Source: DATBQN01 sp963755825 (GTDB lineage: Bacteria; Acidobacteriota; Thermoanaerobaculia; Multivoradales; UBA5704). Taken from it: a stretch of 64,000 nucleotides of DNA. Within the stretch, counting starts at the first letter, position 1. Each line of letters starts with the position of its first letter. Shown in pieces: positions 7,971 to 15,669 of this stretch. Both the position numbers and the translations under genes were made by a program. The stretch spans positions 62,001-126,000 of the forward strand of contig CAVWLA010000002.1 in the NCBI GenBank assembly GCA_963755825.1, given 5' to 3'. The notes below the pieces were generated by a model that saw only the letters and a list, made by a program, of their open reading frames with translations, did no database searches and was not told the origin of the DNA.

Positions 7971-9038
7971 ATGGCAAGAGCGGTGAGCAAACTCACGTTG
8001 CGGTCTGGGGATCGGGCGACGTTGGAGAGCTGGCTGCGGAGCTCGAAGATGCGCAAGAGCCTGGCGGAGCGCGCTCGAATCGTTTTGCTGAGCTCCGAGG
8101 GTCATAGCGCGGAGGCGATCGGCAAGAAGCTGGATGTGGCGAGTCGCACGGTCTACAAATGGCGAGAGCGCTACTTGGAAGGCGGCCTCGACGGGCTGAC
8201 GGATCGACCGCGTCCTGGCCAGCCGCGAAAGCTCGACGCGGCCAAGACCCGAGAGATCCTGCGTCTGACGACGGAACGCATCCCGGACGAAGCGACTCAC
8301 TGGAGCCTTCGCCTGATGGCAAAGTATGCCGGGGTAACGCGCTGGCAGGTTCAGCAGGCCTGGCAGGTCGCCGACTTGCGGCCACATCGGCTGAAGACCT
8401 TCAAGATCAGCCAAGACCCGAAGTTTGCGGAGAAGGTTCTCGACGTGGTGGGTCTGTATCTGCGGCCACCCAATGGCGCGATGGTCCTTTCGGTCGATGA
8501 GAAGACGCAAATTCAAGCCCTCGACCGCACCCAGCCGCTCTTGCCGCTGAGGCCTGGGCAGGTGGAACGCAGGACGCACGACTACAAGCGGCATGGCACC
8601 GCCAGTCTCTACGCCGCCTTCGATGTCGCCAGCGGCAAGGTGCTCGGGCGGGTAACCAAGCGGCATACAGCGAAAGACTTCCTCGCGTTTCTCGACCACA
8701 TTGATCGGTCGACTCCCGAGCGGCTCGATCTCCACCTTGTTCTCGACAACAGCAGCACGCATAAGACCGCAGACGTTGTCGAGTACCTGGCACGCCACCC
8801 GCGATTCCACCTGCACTTCACCCCCACCAGCGCGTCCTGGCTCAACGCCGTCGAGAGCTGGTTCTCTCAGCTCGAGCGTCGCGCGCTCTACCGCGGAGTC
8901 TTCACCAGCGTCAGCGATCTACGGCGAGAGCTTCGGCGCTATATCTCGGCTCACAACAAGCACTCTGCCAAGCCCTTCGTCTGGACCAAGTCTCCCGAGT
9001 CGATCCTCGACGCCGTCAATCGTGCCACTCAAAGCTGA
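7971..9038 (+). CDS. IS630 family transposase
   Basis: A 355-residue DDE transposase. The N-terminal part contains helix-turn-helix segments (GHSAEAIGKKLDVASRTVYKWRERY outline, residues 44-66) and a second winged domain for terminal repeat binding. The catalytic triad is visible: Asp in LSVDEKTQIQALDR, Asp in LHLVLDNSSTHK, and Glu in SWLNAVESWFSQLERRAL. The gene is intact and full length for the family, with no frameshift of the kind that many IS630 members use, so the element may still be active. It fills nearly the entire element between the inverted repeats. Confidence 0.95.
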   Translation: MARAVSKLTLRSGDRATLESWLRSSKMRKSLAERARIVLLSSEGHSAEAIGKKLDVASRTVYKWRERYLEGGLDGLTDRPRPGQPRKLDAAKTREILRLTTERIPDEATHWSLRLMAKYAGVTRWQVQQAWQVADLRPHRLKTFKISQDPKFAEKVLDVVGLYLRPPNGAMVLSVDEKTQIQALDRTQPLLPLRPGQVERRTHDYKRHGTASLYAAFDVASGKVLGRVTKRHTAKDFLAFLDHIDRSTPERLDLHLVLDNSSTHKTADVVEYLARHPRFHLHFTPTSASWLNAVESWFSQLERRALYRGVFTSVSDLRRELRRYISAHNKHSAKPFVWTKSPESILDAVNRATQS

Positions 9039-9039
9039 A

Positions 9040-9060
9040 CGAATTAACCAGGCGGGACAC
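9040..9060 (+). repeat. IS630 right terminal inverted repeat
   Basis: Twenty-one bases ending CAGGCGGGACAC, inverted relative to 7914-7934, followed by the TA target duplicate at 9061-9062. The transposase stop codon lies one base upstream. Confidence 0.93.
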
Positions 9061-9410
9061 TAGCCAAGAGTTCGGCGAACGGGTTTTATGAGGAGAACGT
9101 GCGAGGTTTGGCCGACGGTAGCTTTGCTCTTTCGTGGGCAGTCGGCGAGCTCGATGGCAGCTTGAGCATCTACGTCAGCCGCTTCGATCCATCCTCACTC
9201 CAAGCTTCGCCGCCAATCCTGATCACCAGAGATCAGCTCGCGGCAGAAGCTCATCATTTCGAGGTCAACAACTCCGGACAGGGAATCGTAACCTGGGCCA
9301 CGTACCACCCGGAGAATCCAGACAACGTCTTCGCCGGCTATCTCCGCCTTCTCACATTTCCGCCGTACCGGCTGCCAAAGCCGCCGCCGCCGCGGAAGCA
9401 GCGGCATTGA
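9061..9410 (+). pseudogene. Secreted DGS-repeat protein, 3' part downstream of IS630
   Basis: In the frame joined by precise excision of the element, residues continue as AKSSANGFYEENVRGLADGSFALSW and run to the stop at 9408-9410. LADGSFALSWAVGELDGS echoes LDDGSFALSG in the 5' part, confirming that both pieces belong to one repetitive beta-rich protein. The C terminus is proline and basic rich (LPKPPPPRKQRH). The whole ancestral protein would be about 435 residues. This fragment has no ribosome site of its own, so it is not expected to be translated. Confidence 0.7.
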
Positions 9411-9468
9411 GGGAGGGGGCTGCTCGATGGGCTCTCAGCCACCGGGCCTCTCGGCCGCCCCTTAGCCG

Positions 9469-9957
9469 CTACTGCCGGCGCCGCCCCGCTCCCAGCGCCT
9501 TGACCCCGTCCCGCAGGTCCTCGCGCGCCTCGTCGGCGTCGGCGCATTCCGCCTCGACCTTCTCGAGGATCTTCTCCTTCGTCTCGGCCTCCAGCTTCTC
9601 GGACTTAACCTCCTGGCGCAGGCGGCCGAAGGAGCTCATGTAGAGGTTGGCGACGGCGACCAGGGCGAAGAAGGCGATCAGATAGCCCCGCCAGTCGTCG
9701 AGGAGCAGGCGGAAGCGGGTGACGAGGAGGAAGAGGGCCGTCACGTAGTGGCTGAAGCAGTACTCGCAGGTGAAGAGGTAGAAGAACTTGCGGGCGAGCG
9801 GCGAGCGGCAGTCGCGCGCGCGCCGAGAGCAGTATTCGCGCGGCTCGCGAAAGACCTCCTCGTGGGTCACCGTCCAGGCGACACAGGCGACCGGCACCGC
9901 GAGGATGAAGAGCCAGGCGATCTGGAGCCAGAGGTGGGAGCTGTCGGGCGGGTTCAT
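9469..9957 (-). CDS. Hypothetical membrane protein with CEYC motif, 162 aa
   Basis: The N terminus is a membrane segment (LWLQIAWLFILAVPVACVAW, residues 9-28). Further on come a cysteine pair FTCEYCFSHYV near residue 63, two more membrane segments (TALFLLVTRFRLLL and YLIAFFALVAVANLYM), and a charged coiled-coil tail (KSEKLEAETKEKILEKVEAE, residues 118-137). The layout of a CxxC motif next to a membrane helix recalls DUF1360-type proteins, but I cannot confirm membership. It is convergent with the broken secreted-protein gene and divergent from the TetR gene at 10061. Confidence 0.6.
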   Translation of the reverse strand: MNPPDSSHLWLQIAWLFILAVPVACVAWTVTHEEVFREPREYCSRRARDCRSPLARKFFYLFTCEYCFSHYVTALFLLVTRFRLLLDDWRGYLIAFFALVAVANLYMSSFGRLRQEVKSEKLEAETKEKILEKVEAECADADEAREDLRDGVKALGAGRRRQ

Positions 9958-10024
9958 CGGCGGACCTCGCTGGATCGAGCTGCAACATCGAGGCCGGAGA
10001 GGCGGTTCGGCTGGGCGCGGCCGC

Positions 10025-10051
10025 TTGACACGAAAAATAACTGACTATACA
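10025..10051 (+). promoter_or_regulatory. Promoter of the tetR-exporter operon
   Basis: A perfect -35 box TTGACA (10025-10030) is followed after 15 nt by TATACA (10046-10051), with TACATT (10048-10053) as an alternative at 17 nt spacing. The region is AT-rich against a GC-rich background. The start codon at 10061 lies only 9 nt beyond the -10 box and no Shine-Dalgarno sequence is present, so the mRNA is probably leaderless. A TetR autoregulatory operator would be expected to overlap it. Confidence 0.55.
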
Positions 10052-10060
10052 TTTACTTTC

Positions 10061-10771
10061 ATGGGCCGCCATCCGAAGGTTCTCCGCGAGCAGGTGATGC
10101 GCGCCGCTCGCGCCGCCTTTGCCGAGCGCGGTTTCGAGGCGACGACGCTCGCCGCCATCGCGGCGCGGCTGGACGTCAGCCCGGCGGCGCTGCTCCGCCA
10201 CGCGCCGAGCAAGGAGGCGCTCTTCGCGGCGGCGATGCGCGCCGGCGAGGGCGAGATCCGGCCGCCGGTGGAGTTCTTGGCCGAGCTCACCGGCGCCGAG
10301 GATCCGCGCGCGGTGCTCGAGCGCCTCGGCCGCGCCATCGTGCCCTTCCTCGAGCAGAAGCTCGACGAGACGGTGGCGAGCTGGATGCGCGACAAGGTCC
10401 GCGTCCGGGGGGTCGCCGACCTCCGCCTCCCCTTCGACCCCAGCGCCGGGCCGACGCCGCCGCAGCGCGTGCTCGCCCTCCTCGAGGAGTACCTGCGCCG
10501 GGCCGTCGCCGCGGAGAGGCTCCGCCTCTCCGACCCGCGCGCCGCGGCGCTGGCCATCCTCGGCTCGCTCCACTCCTACGTGACGCTCCACCGCATGGCG
10601 CGGATCTTCGATCCGCCGCTGCCGCTCGACCGCTATCTGACCACCCTGCTCGAGCTGTGGACCGACGGTGCGATCGTCGATCCCCAGAGCAAGCCGCCGC
10701 GCCCGCCGGCGGCCGGCAGAACGGCCCGGCGGCCCGCCGCCCGCCCCCGTAGCCAGGAGAAAGCTCGATGA
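10061..10771 (+). CDS. TetR/AcrR family transcriptional regulator
   Basis: A 236-residue protein with the standard N-terminal TetR helix-turn-helix: VMRAARAAFAERGFEATTLAAIAARLDVSPAALLRHAPSKEALF outline, residues 10-52. The remaining part is a helical ligand-binding domain (LLEEYLRRAVAAERL, ALAILGSLHSYVTLHRMARIF), followed by a basic, proline-rich tail. It overlaps the next gene by ATGA and heads the operon for an HlyD-type membrane fusion protein, an ABC ATPase and a permease. By analogy with YbhR/CecR systems it likely represses this exporter until a toxic ligand binds. The ligand is unknown. Confidence 0.9.
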   Translation: MGRHPKVLREQVMRAARAAFAERGFEATTLAAIAARLDVSPAALLRHAPSKEALFAAAMRAGEGEIRPPVEFLAELTGAEDPRAVLERLGRAIVPFLEQKLDETVASWMRDKVRVRGVADLRLPFDPSAGPTPPQRVLALLEEYLRRAVAAERLRLSDPRAAALAILGSLHSYVTLHRMARIFDPPLPLDRYLTTLLELWTDGAIVDPQSKPPRPPAAGRTARRPAARPRSQEKAR

Positions 10772-11754
10772 AGACCCGCCGCATCGCGCTGGTTGTCGTG
10801 CTCGCCGCCGCCGTCGCCGCGGCGGTGTGGTACTACCTCCACCGCGCACCGGACCACAACCTCGTGCTGTCGGGATCGATCGAGGAGAGGAGCGCCGAGA
10901 TCGGCTCGCTGGTCGGCGGCCGCGTCGCCAAGGTGCTCGTCGACGAGGGCGACACGGTGAAGGCGGGCCAGCCGATCGTCACCTTCGAGCCCGATCTCCT
11001 CGACCCCCAGATCGCGCAGCAGAAGGCGCAGATCGCCGAGGAGGACGCGACGCTCGAGAAGAGCCTGCACGGGCCGCGCAGCGAGGAGCTCATCCGCGCC
11101 GAGGTCGCCTGGAAGGCGGCGATGACCGACCGGCGCCGCAACGAGGCGCTGTGGAAGTCCGGCGTCGTCGCCAAGCAGCTCTTCGACGACGCCGCGGCCA
11201 AGGAGTCGGACCTCCACCAGGCGCTTCTCGAGGCGCAGCGCGGCAACCGGCAGGAGGACATCGCCGCCGCCCGTGCCGACCTCGACCGCGAGCGCCAGCA
11301 CCTGGCGTACCTCGAGCGCCAGCGCACCGAGCTCGTCGTCACCGCGCCGGCCGCCGGCGTCATCGAGTCGATGGACCTCAGGCCCGGCGACCTCGCCGCC
11401 CCCAACCAGGCGGTCGCGACGCTCCTCGAGCCCGACCAGATCTGGGTGCGGGTGTTCGTCCCCGAGACGCAGATGGGGCTCGTCCACATCGGCAAGCCGG
11501 TGGCGATCACCGTCGACACCTTCCCCCACCGCAGCTTCCGCGGCAGGGTGGTCGAGATCCGCAGCCAGGGCGAGTACACGCCGCGCAACCTGCAGACGCT
11601 CGACCAGCGGGCCGACGAGGTCTTCGGCGTCAAGGTGCAGATCGAGCCGGCGCCCGAGCTCAAGGCCGGCATGGCGGCGATCGTCGATCTCGAGACCGGC
11701 GGCGGCGGCGGCGCGACGCGCACCGCGGCGCGGGCGAAGGACGGCGGACGATGA
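10768..11754 (+). CDS. HlyD-family membrane fusion protein (YbhG-like)
   Basis: This 328-residue periplasmic adaptor has an N-terminal membrane anchor (IALVVVLAAAVAAAVWYYL), then LSGSIEERSAEIGSLVGGRVAKVLVDEGDTVKAGQ outline, the biotinyl-lipoyl half motif, a long coiled-coil hairpin (residues 85-190), the second lipoyl half (LVVTAPAAGVIESMDLRPGDL) and a beta-barrel domain (VRVFVPETQMGLVHIGKPVAI). It would link an inner membrane ABC transporter to an outer membrane channel. No TolC-type gene lies nearby. It overlaps both the tetR and the ATPase genes by four bases. Confidence 0.9.
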   Translation: MKTRRIALVVVLAAAVAAAVWYYLHRAPDHNLVLSGSIEERSAEIGSLVGGRVAKVLVDEGDTVKAGQPIVTFEPDLLDPQIAQQKAQIAEEDATLEKSLHGPRSEELIRAEVAWKAAMTDRRRNEALWKSGVVAKQLFDDAAAKESDLHQALLEAQRGNRQEDIAAARADLDRERQHLAYLERQRTELVVTAPAAGVIESMDLRPGDLAAPNQAVATLLEPDQIWVRVFVPETQMGLVHIGKPVAITVDTFPHRSFRGRVVEIRSQGEYTPRNLQTLDQRADEVFGVKVQIEPAPELKAGMAAIVDLETGGGGGATRTAARAKDGGR

Positions 11755-12791
11755 GCGACGCTGCCGCCGCTCCGGCCGTCCCGGCGGCGGCGCCGGTGCC
11801 CGAGAGAGCCGAGTCGCCCCTCGGCATCGAGGCGCGCGGCGTCACCCGCGACTTCGGCAAGGTGCGGGCGCTCGACGCCGTCTCGCTCGAGGTGCCGCGC
11901 GGCGAGATCTACGGCCTCCTCGGACCCAACGGCTCCGGCAAGTCGACCCTCATCCGCATCCTCTGCGGCCTGCTGGCGCCGACTGCCGGCAGCGCCGCGG
12001 TCGACGGCCTCGACGTCGCCGGCAACGGCGAGGAGATCCGCCGCCGCATCGGCTACGTGCCGCAGCGGTTCTCGCTCTACGAGGACCTCTCGGTCGACGA
12101 GAACCTGGACTTCTTCGCCGCCGTCTACGGGCTCGACGGCGCGCTGCGCAAGGAGCGCAAGGAGTGGGCGATCGACCTCACCAAGATCGGCCCCTACGCC
12201 GGCCGCCTCGCCGGCCAGCTCTCCGGCGGCTGGAAGCAGCGCCTGTCGCTCGCCGCGGCGGTGATGCACCGGCCGCGCGTGCTCTTCCTCGACGAGCCGA
12301 CGGCCGGCATCGACCCGGTGGCGCGGCGCGAGCTGTGGAACCTGCTCTTCGACCTCGCGGCGCAACAGGTGACCCTCCTCGTCACCACCCACTACATGGA
12401 CGAGGCCGAGCGCTGCGGCAAGGTCGGCTACATCTACCTCTCCCACATGCTGGTCGAGGGGCGGCCGGACGAGCTCACCCGCCTCCCCGCGGTGACTCCG
12501 GCGGGCATGCGGCGGGTGGTGGCGGAGTGCGCGCAGGGGGCGGCGGCGGTGATGGGCCGCACGCGGAGCCTCGCCTACGTGCAGGAGGTGACGATCTTCG
12601 GCAACGCCCTCCACCTGCTGGTGGACGGCGGGGTGAGCGACGAGGAGATCGCGCGCGATCTCGCCGCGGCGGCGCATGCGCCGGTCGAGGTGCGGCCGAT
12701 CGCCCCGTCGCTCGAGGACGTCTTCGTCCGTCTGACCCGCCTGCAGGTGGAGAGCGGCGTGCAGCAGCCGGCGGTGGAGATCCGACGATGA
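11751..12791 (+). CDS. ABC transporter ATP-binding protein (YbhF-like, single domain)
   Basis: A 346-residue ATPase with Walker A GPNGSGKST (near residue 58), Q-loop GYVPQRFSLYEDLSV, signature LSGGWKQRLSLA, Walker B VLFLDEPTAGIDP and the switch histidine in VTTHYMDEAERC. An alanine/proline-rich 25-residue N-terminal extension precedes the domain. E. coli YbhF carries two nucleotide domains in one chain, whereas this protein has one, so the functional transporter needs a dimer. It powers the permease encoded immediately downstream (ATGA overlap), using the fusion protein encoded upstream. Confidence 0.92.
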   Translation: MSDAAAAPAVPAAAPVPERAESPLGIEARGVTRDFGKVRALDAVSLEVPRGEIYGLLGPNGSGKSTLIRILCGLLAPTAGSAAVDGLDVAGNGEEIRRRIGYVPQRFSLYEDLSVDENLDFFAAVYGLDGALRKERKEWAIDLTKIGPYAGRLAGQLSGGWKQRLSLAAAVMHRPRVLFLDEPTAGIDPVARRELWNLLFDLAAQQVTLLVTTHYMDEAERCGKVGYIYLSHMLVEGRPDELTRLPAVTPAGMRRVVAECAQGAAAVMGRTRSLAYVQEVTIFGNALHLLVDGGVSDEEIARDLAAAAHAPVEVRPIAPSLEDVFVRLTRLQVESGVQQPAVEIRR

Positions 12792-13894
12792 GGGGCTTCG
12801 CCGCCGTCCTCCGCAAGGAGGCGCTGCAGATGATCCGCGACTCGGGGACGCTGCGCTTCGCCCTCGTCATCCCGATCTTCCAGCTCGTCCTCTTCGGCCT
12901 GATCGACACCAACGTCCGCCACGTGCCGACCGTCGTCTTCGACCAGAGCCGCACCGAGGCCAGCCGCGAGCTGGTCGCCGACTTCGTCAACACCAGCTAC
13001 TTCGACGTCGTCGACTTCGTGCCGTCGCGCGCCGAGCTGCGCCGGCAGATCGTCGCCAACCGCGCCTCGGTCGGCATCGAGATCCCGCCCGACTTCGCCC
13101 GCCGCTCGCTCTACGGCCAGCCGGCGAGCTTCCTGGTGCTGATCGACGGCTCCGACTCGACCATCTCGTCGCAGACGCTGGGCGCCGCCAACGGCATCGC
13201 CCTCAACCGCTCGCTCGCGGCGGTGCGGCGGAGCATGGGGATCCAGGACCTGCCGCTCGAAGCGCGGCCGACGCTCCTCTTCAACCCCGACTCGCGGAGC
13301 GCCAACCTGCTGATCCCCGGCCTCGTCGCCATCCTCCTCACCTTCTCGGGGACGCTGCTCTCGGCCTACGCCATCGTCCGCGAGCGCGAGCGCGGCACGC
13401 TCGAGCAGCTCATGGTCACCCCCGCCTCGCCGCTCGCCGTGGTGCTGGGGAAGCTCCTCCCTTACCTCGTCCTCGCCTTCGTGCAGCTCCTCTTCGTCCT
13501 CGCCCTCATGCGCCTCGCCTTCGGCGTGCCGATCCACGGCAGCCTGCCGCTGCTCCTCGGCCTCGCCGTCATCTACCTCTTCGCGCTGCTCTCGCTCGGT
13601 CTCCTCGTCTCGTCGCGGGCGCGCACGCAGATGGAGGCGACGCAGCTGGCGCAGATGGTGCTGCTGCCGTCGATCATGCTCTCCGGCTACATCTTCCCGC
13701 TCTCCTCGCTGCCGACGCCGCTGCGCTGGCTGGCGCAGGTCCTCCCCGCCACCCACTTCATCGCCATCTCGCGCGGCATCATCATCCGCGGCGCCTCCTT
13801 CATGGATCTCTGGGGGCAGGTGGTGGCGCTCCTCGCCATCGCCGCCGTGCTGGTGGCGGGGAGCGCGCGGGCGTTCCGCAAGACGATCTCCTGA
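12788..13894 (+). CDS. ABC-2 type transporter permease (YbhS/YbhR-like)
   Basis: A 368-residue permease of the ABC-2 family. It has one N-terminal membrane segment (FALVIPIFQLVLFGLI), a large extracytoplasmic domain of about 140 residues, then five C-terminal membrane segments starting LIPGLVAILLTFSGTLLSAYAIV with the conserved RERERGTLEQLMVTP motif, and LLPSIMLSGYIFPLSSLPTPL. This layout matches YbhS/YbhR. Only one permease gene is present, so it presumably forms a homodimer. It is the final gene of the TetR-controlled export operon, probably exporting drugs or other hydrophobic compounds. Confidence 0.9.
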   Translation: MRGFAAVLRKEALQMIRDSGTLRFALVIPIFQLVLFGLIDTNVRHVPTVVFDQSRTEASRELVADFVNTSYFDVVDFVPSRAELRRQIVANRASVGIEIPPDFARRSLYGQPASFLVLIDGSDSTISSQTLGAANGIALNRSLAAVRRSMGIQDLPLEARPTLLFNPDSRSANLLIPGLVAILLTFSGTLLSAYAIVRERERGTLEQLMVTPASPLAVVLGKLLPYLVLAFVQLLFVLALMRLAFGVPIHGSLPLLLGLAVIYLFALLSLGLLVSSRARTQMEATQLAQMVLLPSIMLSGYIFPLSSLPTPLRWLAQVLPATHFIAISRGIIIRGASFMDLWGQVVALLAIAAVLVAGSARAFRKTIS

Positions 13895-13923
13895 CGGTCC
13901 GGCGGGCGTGAGCAGGATCGCGC

Positions 13924-13929
13924 TAGAGT
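13924..13929 (+). promoter_or_regulatory. Putative -10 box of the zinc-ribbon rhomboid gene
   Basis: TAGAGT ends 7 nt before the ATG at 13937, with no Shine-Dalgarno sequence. The spacing matches a leaderless transcript and resembles several other genes in this window. Confidence 0.35.
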
Positions 13930-13936
13930 AGCCGCC

Positions 13937-14800
13937 ATGTTCGGGCGGCAGAAGAGCGGCGCGGTCATCTGCCCGTCGTGCGGCAAGCTCGTCGGGGTCA
14001 ACGACGACCGCTGCCTGACCTGCGGGCGGCGCAACCCCGGCATGTGGGGGATGACCGGCATGGTGCGCGGTCTCGGCCGCGACATGGGCTTCGTGCAGCT
14101 CGTCCTCGGCGGCACCATCCTCCTCTACGGCGCCATGCTCGCCTGGGACATCCAGGGCATCCGCGGCAGCAGCGCCTTCTCGTTCCTGGCGCCGAGCCCG
14201 CTCAGCATGCTCGCCTTCGGCGCCAGCGGCGCCCTCCCCGTCTTCGGCTACGGCCACTGGTGGACGCTGCTCTCGGCGGGCTGGCTCCACGCCGGCCTGC
14301 TCCACATCGTCTTCAATCTGCTGTGGGTGCGCCAGCTCGCCCCCGAGACCGCCGAGTACTACGGCCCCGGCCGCATGGTGATCCTCTACACCGTCGGCTC
14401 GGTCGCCGGCTTCGGGCTGAGCAGCACCGTCGCGGCCTTCCTCCCCTTTCTCGGCGGCGCCCGGCTGTCGGTCGGCGCCTCGGCGCCGCTCTTCGCGCTC
14501 CTCGCGGCGCTCGTCTACTACGGCCGCCGCTCGGGCAGCAGCATGGTCGGCCGCCAGGCCTGGACCTGGGCCATCATCCTCTTCGTCTTCGGCCTGCTGC
14601 CCGGGAACGGCGTCGACAACTGGGCGCACCTCGGCGGCTTCGCCGGCGGCTACCTCACCGCGCGGCTCCTCGACCCGCTGCGCGAGGAACGCGGCGACCA
14701 CGTGATGATCGGGCTCGGCTGCCTGGTGGCGACCGGCCTCTCGGTCGCCGCCTCGCTGGTCAGCTTCTACCTGCAGATCAAGCCGACGCTGGGGCGCTAG
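13937..14800 (+). CDS. Rhomboid family protease with N-terminal zinc ribbon
   Basis: This 287-residue protein starts with a zinc ribbon (CPSCGKLVG near residue 12 and CLTCGRRNPG near residue 29), followed by a six-helix rhomboid core. The helix-2 motif reads HAGLLHIVFNLLWVRQL; the catalytic serine is in VGASAPLFALL near residue 180, and the histidine in NWAHLGGFAGG near residue 235. The usual GASG motif is GASA here, which keeps the serine. The zinc ribbon is cytoplasmic or at the membrane surface and may recruit substrates. The gene converges on the molybdoenzyme gene with a four-base overlap of the two ends. Confidence 0.87.
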   Translation: MFGRQKSGAVICPSCGKLVGVNDDRCLTCGRRNPGMWGMTGMVRGLGRDMGFVQLVLGGTILLYGAMLAWDIQGIRGSSAFSFLAPSPLSMLAFGASGALPVFGYGHWWTLLSAGWLHAGLLHIVFNLLWVRQLAPETAEYYGPGRMVILYTVGSVAGFGLSSTVAAFLPFLGGARLSVGASAPLFALLAALVYYGRRSGSSMVGRQAWTWAIILFVFGLLPGNGVDNWAHLGGFAGGYLTARLLDPLREERGDHVMIGLGCLVATGLSVAASLVSFYLQIKPTLGR

Positions 14801-15474
14801 GGCTTCGCCAGGACCGGATTGCCGGGCGGCTTCCCCGGCGTCAGGCCGAGCTCCCGCGCCCGCTTGCGGACGTCCGCGGCGCGGTGGATCTCCTGCGAGC
14901 TGAAGCGCTCCTCACGCCAGGGGTCGCCGTAGGCGTGGTAGCCGTTCTCCTCCCAGAAGCCGCGCTCGTCCTCCGCCAGCAGCTCGAAGCCGTTCACCCA
15001 CTTGGCGCTCTTCCAGGCGTAGAGATGGGGGACGACGAGGCGCAGCGGCCCGCCGTGCTCGACCGCCAGCGGGCGACCGTCGTGGGTGTCCGCGAGCAGC
15101 GCGTGCTCGGAGAGCAGATCCTCGAGCGGCAGGTTGGTGGTGTAGCCGCCGTAGCAGTGGACGAGGACGAAGGCGGCCTCGGGAGCGACCGCGGCGCGGG
15201 AGAGGACGACGCGGGTGGAGATCCCACCCCAGCCGTTGGCGAGGGTCGAAAAGCGGGTGACGCAGTGAAAGTCGGCCCGCACCTCGACCCGCGGCAGCGC
15301 CTGGAGCTCGCCCCAGGGGAGGACCACCTCCGCGGCGACGCGTCCGCTGATGCGGAAGATCCAGTCCTCCGGCGCGACCCGCGGCGTCTCGCCATAGGTG
15401 AGGACCGGCCACTTCTCGGTGACGTACTGCCCGGGCGGAACGCGGGCGTCACCGGTGCGGATGCTGTCGTCCAC
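14797..15474 (-). CDS. Sulfite oxidase-like molybdopterin-dependent oxidoreductase
   Basis: The product has 225 residues and a single oxidoreductase molybdopterin-binding fold. The cofactor-binding Cys is expected in FHCVTRFSTLANGWGG (near residue 71), with the family motifs LVHCYGGYTTNLPLEDLL, GGPLRLVVPHLYAWKSAKWV and a C-terminal GFWEENGYHAYGDPWREERF. It lacks a twin-arginine signal and a heme or dimerisation domain, so it looks like a cytoplasmic, minimal member of the family. Substrate is unknown. The context (cysteine and sulfur-carrier genes on the far side of a 195-base divergent gap) suggests, but does not prove, a link with sulfur metabolism. Confidence 0.87.
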   Translation of the reverse strand: MDDSIRTGDARVPPGQYVTEKWPVLTYGETPRVAPEDWIFRISGRVAAEVVLPWGELQALPRVEVRADFHCVTRFSTLANGWGGISTRVVLSRAAVAPEAAFVLVHCYGGYTTNLPLEDLLSEHALLADTHDGRPLAVEHGGPLRLVVPHLYAWKSAKWVNGFELLAEDERGFWEENGYHAYGDPWREERFSSQEIHRAADVRKRARELGLTPGKPPGNPVLAKP

Positions 15475-15669
15475 GAGCCCTCCTCCGAGAGGCCCTCGGG
15501 CCGCTCAAAGCTTCGTCTGCCGTTATCGGCTTAGGATAGTCGACCTCGCGCACCTGGAATAAGTGATGAAGACCGTCACCTTTAATCCTCCGGAGCTGCA
15601 AGGGGGAGCGCTCGGCTCGCTCCAGGCGAGCCTCGGGCCGACCACGGGAGGCCTTTCCGGGAGAGGGCG

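Larger units (their letters stand above)
7914..9060 (+). mobile_element. IS630-family insertion sequence, complete (1147 bp)
   Basis: The element is bounded by 21-bp terminal inverted repeats at 7914-7934 and 9040-9060, identical except for two adjacent positions (GTGTCCCATCTGG on the left, GTGTCCCGCCTGG on the right when read inward). It is flanked by TA at 7912-7913 and 9061-9062, the target duplication expected for IS630/Tc1-mariner transposition. It carries one transposase gene. Removing the element plus one TA (1149 bases, a multiple of three) rejoins the host reading frame exactly, which proves it inserted into a coding sequence. Confidence 0.95.

Noticed and set aside
15475..15669. Promoter or riboswitch between the molybdoenzyme and cysM genes
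   Set aside because: The gap is AT-richer (GGAATAAGTG, CCTTTAATCC) and must contain promoters, but no convincing pair of boxes or RNA fold such as a SAM or molybdenum cofactor riboswitch could be recognised.
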